From the NCBI RefSeq assembly GCF_037892195.1, contig NZ_JATACI010000002.1, positions 1,984,001 through 2,048,000 of the forward strand: 64,000 nt of DNA. Direction: 5' to 3'. Shown piece after piece: positions 59,501-64,000 of the stretch. Source of the DNA: Yoonia sp. GPGPB17. Its GTDB lineage: Bacteria > Pseudomonadota > Alphaproteobacteria > Rhodobacterales > Rhodobacteraceae. The translations under genes were made by a program, and so were the position numbers. How positions within the stretch are numbered: position 1 is the first letter of the stretch; every line of letters begins with the position of its first letter. The notes below the pieces were generated by a model. It saw nothing but the letters and a program-made list of their open reading frames with translations, made no database searches and was not told the origin of the DNA.

Positions 59501-61010
59501 ATCAATTGTCGGTATCGACCACAGGATTTGACGGGAGAGGTATCTTTGCGACGGGCGACAACGCCGATGTCACCAACAACGGCATGGTTGCGACCGAAGG
59601 CAACGTATCCACCGCGATCGAGGCCTCGGGCGCTGATGGCCTGATCACCAATACCGGCGTGGTTACCACAACAGGTGAAAATGCGGTTGGCATCGCGTTA
59701 CTGGGCGGCGGCTTGGCGACCAATACAGGCAATGTCATCGTGTCTGGTATTGGCTCTGACGCATCGGCACTGGGTGGCGAAGGCGCGGAGCTGGTCAACT
59801 CGGGCATCATGCTGACAGCTGGTGATGGCCTTGCGGCTGTCGTCCGCGGTGATGATGGCACGCAACTGGTCACAATGGCCGAAGGGTCGCAGTTTGTCGG
59901 TATCTTTGATCTGGCAGGCGGTGTCGGTGATAGCTTCGCACTGGAACAGAACGTACTGCCTGACGACATCTCGTGGCGCGTCTCAACCTTCGGTGTGGAA
60001 GCGTTTGACATTGACGCGTCATATGACGCCCAACTCGTGACATTTGACGAGGATCAGATTGATGTGTTCCGCATCGAGATGACAGCCGCCTCGGCGCTGA
60101 ACGAAGCAACCGGCGCATTGGCCGACACAACCCGTGGTGCGATTGCGAACAATGCTGGCAAGTCGGGTGTGTGGGCCTCCGTTCTTGGAGGACAGCAGAC
60201 CTATGGTGAAGCCGGGTCGGCGCTAGCCTATACGTTGGACCATGCGGGGCTTGTTGCCGGGTATGAAGGCACTTTCTATGGGCGTGACCTTGGCTTTGTC
60301 GGCGGCTTTGCCAGTGGGCAGATCGCCACGGATGTGACCTCTTCCAGTGTGGATAGCGAAAGCCTGTTTGGCGGCGCATACTTCACCGAGCATGGCGCTA
60401 ACGGCTATTACACATTCAACGTGCTGGCCGGGACCCAAAGCCATAACAGCAGCCGGATCGTGTTGGACACAACCATCACCGATGGGCTGGAAACGGCAGA
60501 AGCTTCATTTGACAGCACCTTTATCAGCGCTGGCGTCAGTGCTGCCGGGTTCTTCCGCCAATTGGGCGCCTTCGAACTGCGCCCATCCGCGGCCCTCAAC
60601 TATACGCTAGTGCAGTTCGACGCCTATGAAGAAGCCGGAACCACAGGGTCAAACCTGAGCGTGGATAGCCGGACGGCACAGACACTGAACGGTCGCCATC
60701 AACTGGCTCTAGGCTACTCTAGCGGCGCGTTTGACGGCGCGTTGCGGGTCGGTATTGCAGGGCGTCTGAGTTCTGAGGATGAATTCGCAGCGCAAATCAC
60801 ACAGACCGGTGCAGGTGGTCTGGTGACCAGTGAGCCATTCTCTTTTGACGCAACAGACAGTGGCAGTTTCTTTGGCGGATTTGTCGGGCTGGGGGCGACC
60901 TTTGCACAAACCGACGGGCTCAGCCTGTCAGGCGACGTGGAATACCTGTTCGGCTCTGATGACACACAGGCGGTCAGTGCTTAAGCTTGAACGTCAGCAT
61001 TACGTTCTAG
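56547..61010 (+). CDS. Giant type V autotransporter adhesin with repeat passenger
   Basis: The restored protein has 1485 residues. An extended signal peptide (hydrophobic SPIALMLGLLACQPAIAQ, cleavage near residue 44) leads into a passenger of roughly 45 repeats with the pattern N-x-G-x-I/L-x-T-x-G-x-x-A-x-G-I, typical of a beta-solenoid. The last 280 or so residues form an autotransporter barrel (GVWASVLGGQQTYG, LGYSSGAFDGALRVGIAGRL). Three GCTTAAGC sites break it; with GCCGGC at all three the length is exactly 1486 codons and the protein ends S-A-G-L-N-V-S-I-T-F, the aromatic end needed for barrel insertion. A role in adhesion or biofilm is inferred. Confidence 0.82.
56934..56941. other. GCTTAAGC in place of an expected GCCGGC (autotransporter, first)
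   Basis: The site gives a TAA after 130 codons. GCCGGC reads E-A-S-A-G-I-L-S-T-G, which matches the repeat consensus at that register. Confidence 0.82.
57059..57066. other. GCTTAAGC in place of an expected GCCGGC (autotransporter, second)
   Basis: The site gives a TAA in I-D-N-A-stop. GCCGGC reads I-D-N-A-G-S-V-T-T, the same as the I-D-N-A-G-S-L found in another repeat of this protein. Confidence 0.82.
60979..60986. other. GCTTAAGC in place of an expected GCCGGC (autotransporter, third)
   Basis: The site truncates the last barrel strand. GCCGGC extends it to a TAG at 61008-61010, with a terminal Phe. Confidence 0.82.
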
Positions 61011-61186
61011 CCCCCAAAGGACGCCTACCCCCGTACTGGCGGGCATCAAGGGCCGCGCTGGCCGCCAACTCCCTCATCCCAGCGCGGCCACGAAGCTGTC
61101 ACATTGGTTTGTCTGGTTTTACTTCGCAGGTCCCATTAGTGGATGATCCTGCACAAGGACGTCGAAAACCAGAAGGACCACCTGCA

Positions 61187-62147
61187 ATGACAATCGCACG
61201 CAGGACGCTGCTTGTTGGATCAGCCGCAACACTTTTTTGCGCATGCGCCGAGCGCGGGGCATTTGTTGCACGCAATGAAGACACGCCATTTGTATCACAG
61301 CGCATACTAGTCGGTACCAACCGCCTGAGGTTGGACAGCTCGGAACGCAGCACAGCATTGTCGTTTGAGGATATCGAAGTGGCCGTACCGACAGATCGGG
61401 CAATGGGTGCCGTCCCGGTGTCCGGAGCCAACGCATTTGCAACTTTGTCACGGCGGCGTTTTGACACGCAATCAGACTTTGCGGCTACGCTACAGACAAC
61501 GCGCGTCGACGCGCCGCTGGTTCTATGGGTTCACGGCTACAACAATACGCCTAGCCGAAGCCGTGTACCGGCAAGCCCAGATGGCAACGGATGCACAGAT
61601 GCGCGGACCCCAGGTTACCTTTGCCTGGCCTTCAGATGAAACCGTCCCCGCATACGTCCATGACCGCGATAGCGTATTGCACGCGCGCCAGTCTTTTTCG
61701 GACCTGCTTGATGTGATTTTGGACAATTGGCGTGGACAGATTTTTGTGGTTGCCCATTCGCTTGGCGCGTTTCTGGTGATGGAGACACTGGTGCAGCGCA
61801 GTCTACGAGGACGTGACGCAAGTGTTGATCTGGATGGGCTGGCGCTGCTGCAGCCTGACATCGCGCTGGACGTCTTTTCAGAACAGATACGCATGATCGG
61901 GAAGACACCGCAGGTTAGTCACGTTGTTGCATCGGTCGCGGATCCAGCATTGCGCGTATCAGCGCGCGTGTCGCAAGCGGCTGAACGTGTCGGTTCATAC
62001 ACCGATGAAAGCTACTACACTGATCTGGGCCTGCGGCTGATTGATGTCTCAAGCATCCAAGATGCACGGACACCGCATTTGGTGGCGTTTAGTTCGCCGA
62101 CCTTTTTGAGCTTTCTCAGACAGATCTCGAACCAAACGAGTACGTAA
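61187..62147 (+). CDS. Exported alpha/beta hydrolase (DUF900-type) lipoprotein
   Basis: The restored protein has 319 residues. The signal (RRTLLVGSAATLFCAC) may be a lipoprotein one, with a twin-Arg. The domain shows VLWVHGYNNTPAEAVYRQAQ near residue 112, TFAWPSDE near residue 140, and the nucleophile elbow VVAHSLGAFLVMETL near residue 187 (Ser in HSLGA), as in DUF900 hydrolases. The frame breaks at GCCTAGC (61549-61555); GCCGGC reads T-P-A-E-A-V-Y-R and gives whole codons. It overlaps no neighbour, but the symporter gene starts six bases after its stop. Confidence 0.78.
61549..61555. other. GCCTAGC in place of an expected GCCGGC (hydrolase)
   Basis: One added base within the site shifts the hydrolase just after the oxyanion strand. 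GCCGGC restores N-T-P-A-E-A-V. Here the flanks are C on both sides, so a flanking T is not required. Confidence 0.72.
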
Positions 62148-62153
62148 GGCTAC

Positions 62154-63512
62154 ATGACGAGAATCACACACGATGAGATAAAAGATTTGCCCGGCACGCG
62201 ATCAGGTCTGCGCGACATCCGGTTACTGATCAGAACGCATCTATGGATGCAGATCCTTGTGGCACTGGGTCTTGGTGTCGGCCTTGGATTGCTGCTGTCA
62301 CCCCAAACCGACACGGTCCTGACCGTACCGTCCCACAGGGTGGATGATCTTGGCGCGTGGTTGAAGCTGCCGGGCGGTATCTTTCTGAACATGATCCAGA
62401 TGATTGTGATTCCGCTGATCGTGTCTTCAATCGCGCTTGGTCTTGTTTCGGCAGGCGACCCAGCATTCTTGCGCAGGGTCGCATCGCGGATCGTCCCATA
62501 TTTTGTTGCCACCAGCACGATCGCGGTTCTCATCGGCGCTGCAATCGCCACGTTAATCGAGCCAGGCAACTATGTGTCGCTTCCGCAAACAGCTATACCG
62601 GTAGCATCAGCCGGTGCCGCCGAAAGTAGCTTCAACATCGCGCAGCGTATACCTGAACTGATCCCAACCAGTATGACCGAGGCATCGCTTTCGCGGGATA
62701 TGTTGCAGATCGTACTGATCGCCGTGTTTCTGGGCGTTGCGATGATTTCGATCCCCGCCGCCAGCGTACAGCCAGCGCTGGATCTGCTGCACGCTGTTCA
62801 GGCTGTTGCCTTGAAAATCGTATCTTGGGCGATGTTGCTGGCACCTTTGGCGGTCTTTGGCCTGATCGGTGAATTCGTCATGCGGGTCGGTTTGGATGCC
62901 CTGATCGGAATGTCTGCCTATATTGGTGCTGTGATCCTTGGTCTGGTGATCCTGCTTTTGGTTTATCTGTGCATCGTTGGCGTTTTGGGTCGCCGGAACC
63001 CGATCTGGTTTTCCCACGCGATCCTTGATGCGCAATTGCTCGCGTTTGCGACCTCAAGTTCGGCGGCAACAATGCCTGTTTCCATGCGCATCGCCACTGA
63101 CCGGCTGTCGGTATCGCCCGCACTGTCCCGGTTCATCATCCCTTTGGGCGCAACAGTGAATATGGATGGAACCGCACTTTATCAGGTGGTGGCGACACTT
63201 TTCATGGCGCAGATTTACGGGGTATCTCTTGATCCGGCATCATTTGTATTGATCGTTCTTACGGTGGTCGGCGCCTCAATCGGAAGCCCAAGCACACCCG
63301 GCGTCGGTATCGTGATCCTTTCGGGTATCCTGGCCTCAATTGGTATCCCGGCAGAGGGCGTTGCGATCCTGCTTGGGGTGGACCGCCTGCTTGATATGTG
63401 CCGAACGGCGGTGAATGTATCGGGTGACCTGACCGCCTGCATCGTCATGCAAAGATGGATTGGTGACGACGTACAACAGATATCGGCGGCCGTTCCTTCG
63501 GCCACGAAATGA
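62154..63512 (+). CDS. Dicarboxylate/amino acid:cation symporter (DAACS/GltPh family)
   Basis: The 452-residue protein has the DAACS fold with about eight membrane segments and two re-entrant loops. Landmarks are IFLNMIQMIVIPLIVSSIALGL near residue 82, the first hairpin ATSSSAATMPVS near residue 300 (serine-rich), the cation site LGATVNMDGTALYQ near residue 340, the second hairpin GSPSTPGVGIV, and LLGVDRLLDMCRTAVNVSGD near residue 405. Members import glutamate, aspartate or C4-dicarboxylates with Na+ or H+. A possible periplasmic insert lies near residues 140-175. Confidence 0.9.
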   Translation: MTRITHDEIKDLPGTRSGLRDIRLLIRTHLWMQILVALGLGVGLGLLLSPQTDTVLTVPSHRVDDLGAWLKLPGGIFLNMIQMIVIPLIVSSIALGLVSAGDPAFLRRVASRIVPYFVATSTIAVLIGAAIATLIEPGNYVSLPQTAIPVASAGAAESSFNIAQRIPELIPTSMTEASLSRDMLQIVLIAVFLGVAMISIPAASVQPALDLLHAVQAVALKIVSWAMLLAPLAVFGLIGEFVMRVGLDALIGMSAYIGAVILGLVILLLVYLCIVGVLGRRNPIWFSHAILDAQLLAFATSSSAATMPVSMRIATDRLSVSPALSRFIIPLGATVNMDGTALYQVVATLFMAQIYGVSLDPASFVLIVLTVVGASIGSPSTPGVGIVILSGILASIGIPAEGVAILLGVDRLLDMCRTAVNVSGDLTACIVMQRWIGDDVQQISAAVPSATK

Positions 63513-63557
63513 CAAAAACCTCCCAGGGATCGAGGGGCCCTTCAAAGCCTATCTCAG

Positions 63558-63588
63558 CAAAAAGGCCGCACAGTGTCCTGCGCGGCCA
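63558..63588 (-). terminator. Terminator after rplT
   Basis: On the minus strand GGCCGC and GCGGCC, with further pairing inside, form a hairpin followed by TTTTT. It lies 27 bases after the rplT stop, so the rplT transcript does not continue to pheS. Confidence 0.75.
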
Positions 63589-63614
63589 GTTTATCTTACA
63601 ATGTCTGCTGTAGC

Positions 63615-63977
63615 TTAGGCCGCCAAAGCGTCCTTGGCTTTGCCAACAACGGCAGCAAATGCCTCTGGCTCGTTGACCGCGAGATCGGCCAAAACCTTAC
63701 GGTCCACTTCGATACCAGCCAGTGTCAGACCGTTGATGAACTTGGAATAATTCAGTGTCTCATCCACCGCACGCACACCTGCGTTGATCCGCTGAATCCA
63801 CAAAGCGCGGAAGTTGCGCTTGCGGTTGTGACGATCGCGGGTTGCATATTGGTTGGCTTTGTCGACGGCCTGTGCTGCGACCTTGAAGGTCTTGGAACGG
63901 CGGTCATAGTAACCCTTGGCCTGATCCAGAACTTTCTTGTGACGACGGTGCGTGACGGTTCCACCTTTAACGCGCAT
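63615..63977 (-). CDS. rplT: 50S ribosomal protein L20
   Basis: The 120-residue protein is complete: [34 protein letters not shown] start, [23 protein letters not shown] near residue 48, and [23 protein letters not shown] near residue 77. L20 binds 23S rRNA early in large-subunit assembly. It normally stands in rpmI-rplT-pheS-pheT; rpmI would lie beyond the window end, and pheS is displaced by an 8.7 kb segment. Confidence 0.96.
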   Translation of the reverse strand: MRVKGGTVTHRRHKKVLDQAKGYYDRRSKTFKVAAQAVDKANQYATRDRHNRKRNFRALWIQRINAGVRAVDETLNYSKFINGLTLAGIEVDRKVLADLAVNEPEAFAAVVGKAKDALAA

Positions 63978-64000
63978 ATCTCAGTTCCCCCTAATTAACG

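Noticed and set aside
57070..59900. Regular repeats resembling a CRISPR array
   Set aside because: They are protein-coding repeats of the autotransporter passenger, not identical DNA repeats with unique spacers.
63613..63620. GCTTAGGC at the end of rplT
   Set aside because: On the minus strand this is GCC-TAA with the normal L20 C-terminus just before it. The protein has standard length, so the stop is natural.

Overview
The window looks like a chromosomal segment of a marine alphaproteobacterium of the Roseobacter group (Rhodobacteraceae), perhaps near Loktanella, Yoonia or Octadecabacter. The grounds are moderately high GC, tripartite tricarboxylate and TRAP transporters, an FnrL-type regulator, RTX metalloproteases, a Hint-domain protein, the tRNA-Trp/secE/nusG and pheS/pheT neighbourhoods, and decayed IS3 copies. 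No phage, plasmid or CRISPR features are seen.

Layout. 0-8.2 kb: TctB/TctC transporter genes, a double universal stress protein, a DUF1501/DUF1800 pair and a two-component system. 8.3-13 kb: a decayed transglutaminase-like gene, a glycosyltransferase next to a DedA-LssY membrane protein, a CatB-like acetyltransferase and a DUF374 acyltransferase. 13-15.2 kb: tRNA-Trp, a sulfotransferase-like gene, secE and nusG. 15.7-17.9 kb: an RTX metalloprotease overlapping a TbpB-like lipoprotein gene; a paralogous pair lies at 41.4-43.6 kb. 17.9-21.4 kb: a vitamin B12 uptake operon behind a cobalamin riboswitch. 22-27.9 kb: GMC oxidoreductase, TRAP transporter and IclR regulator. 27.9-31 kb: a SBP56/methanethiol oxidase-like gene, a membrane protein and an FnrL-type regulator. 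31.5-39.3 kb: exported proteins, a hybrid kinase with its response regulator, and an outer membrane barrel. 40-47.6 kb: a BciB-like flavoprotein, an Lrp regulator with alanine dehydrogenase, a PilJ-like exported protein and a hydrolase. 47.6-56 kb: mscL, small enzymes, pheT, pheS and a Hint protein. 56.5-64 kb: a giant autotransporter, a serine hydrolase, a dicarboxylate symporter and rplT.

The most unusual signal is not a gene. The palindrome GCTTAAGC occurs eight times, and close variants (GCTTAGGC, GCTTAGC, GCCTAGC) occur at further sites. Wherever one of these sits in a recognisable gene it breaks the frame or adds a stop, and replacing it with GCCGGC restores one continuous family-typical protein with a length divisible by three. 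Intact GCCGGC survives at only two places, although GCCGGA, GCCGGT and GCCGGG are common. This points to a site-specific process at GCCGGC: most economically a systematic sequencing or consensus error over a modified GCCGGC, which would reveal a DNA modification system in this organism, or less likely real cut-and-repair scars. A few other one-base indels in short G or C runs suggest an indel-prone draft. Many apparently broken genes here (fnrL-like, IclR, GMC oxidoreductase, autotransporter, DedA-LssY, hydrolase) are therefore probably intact in the cell.
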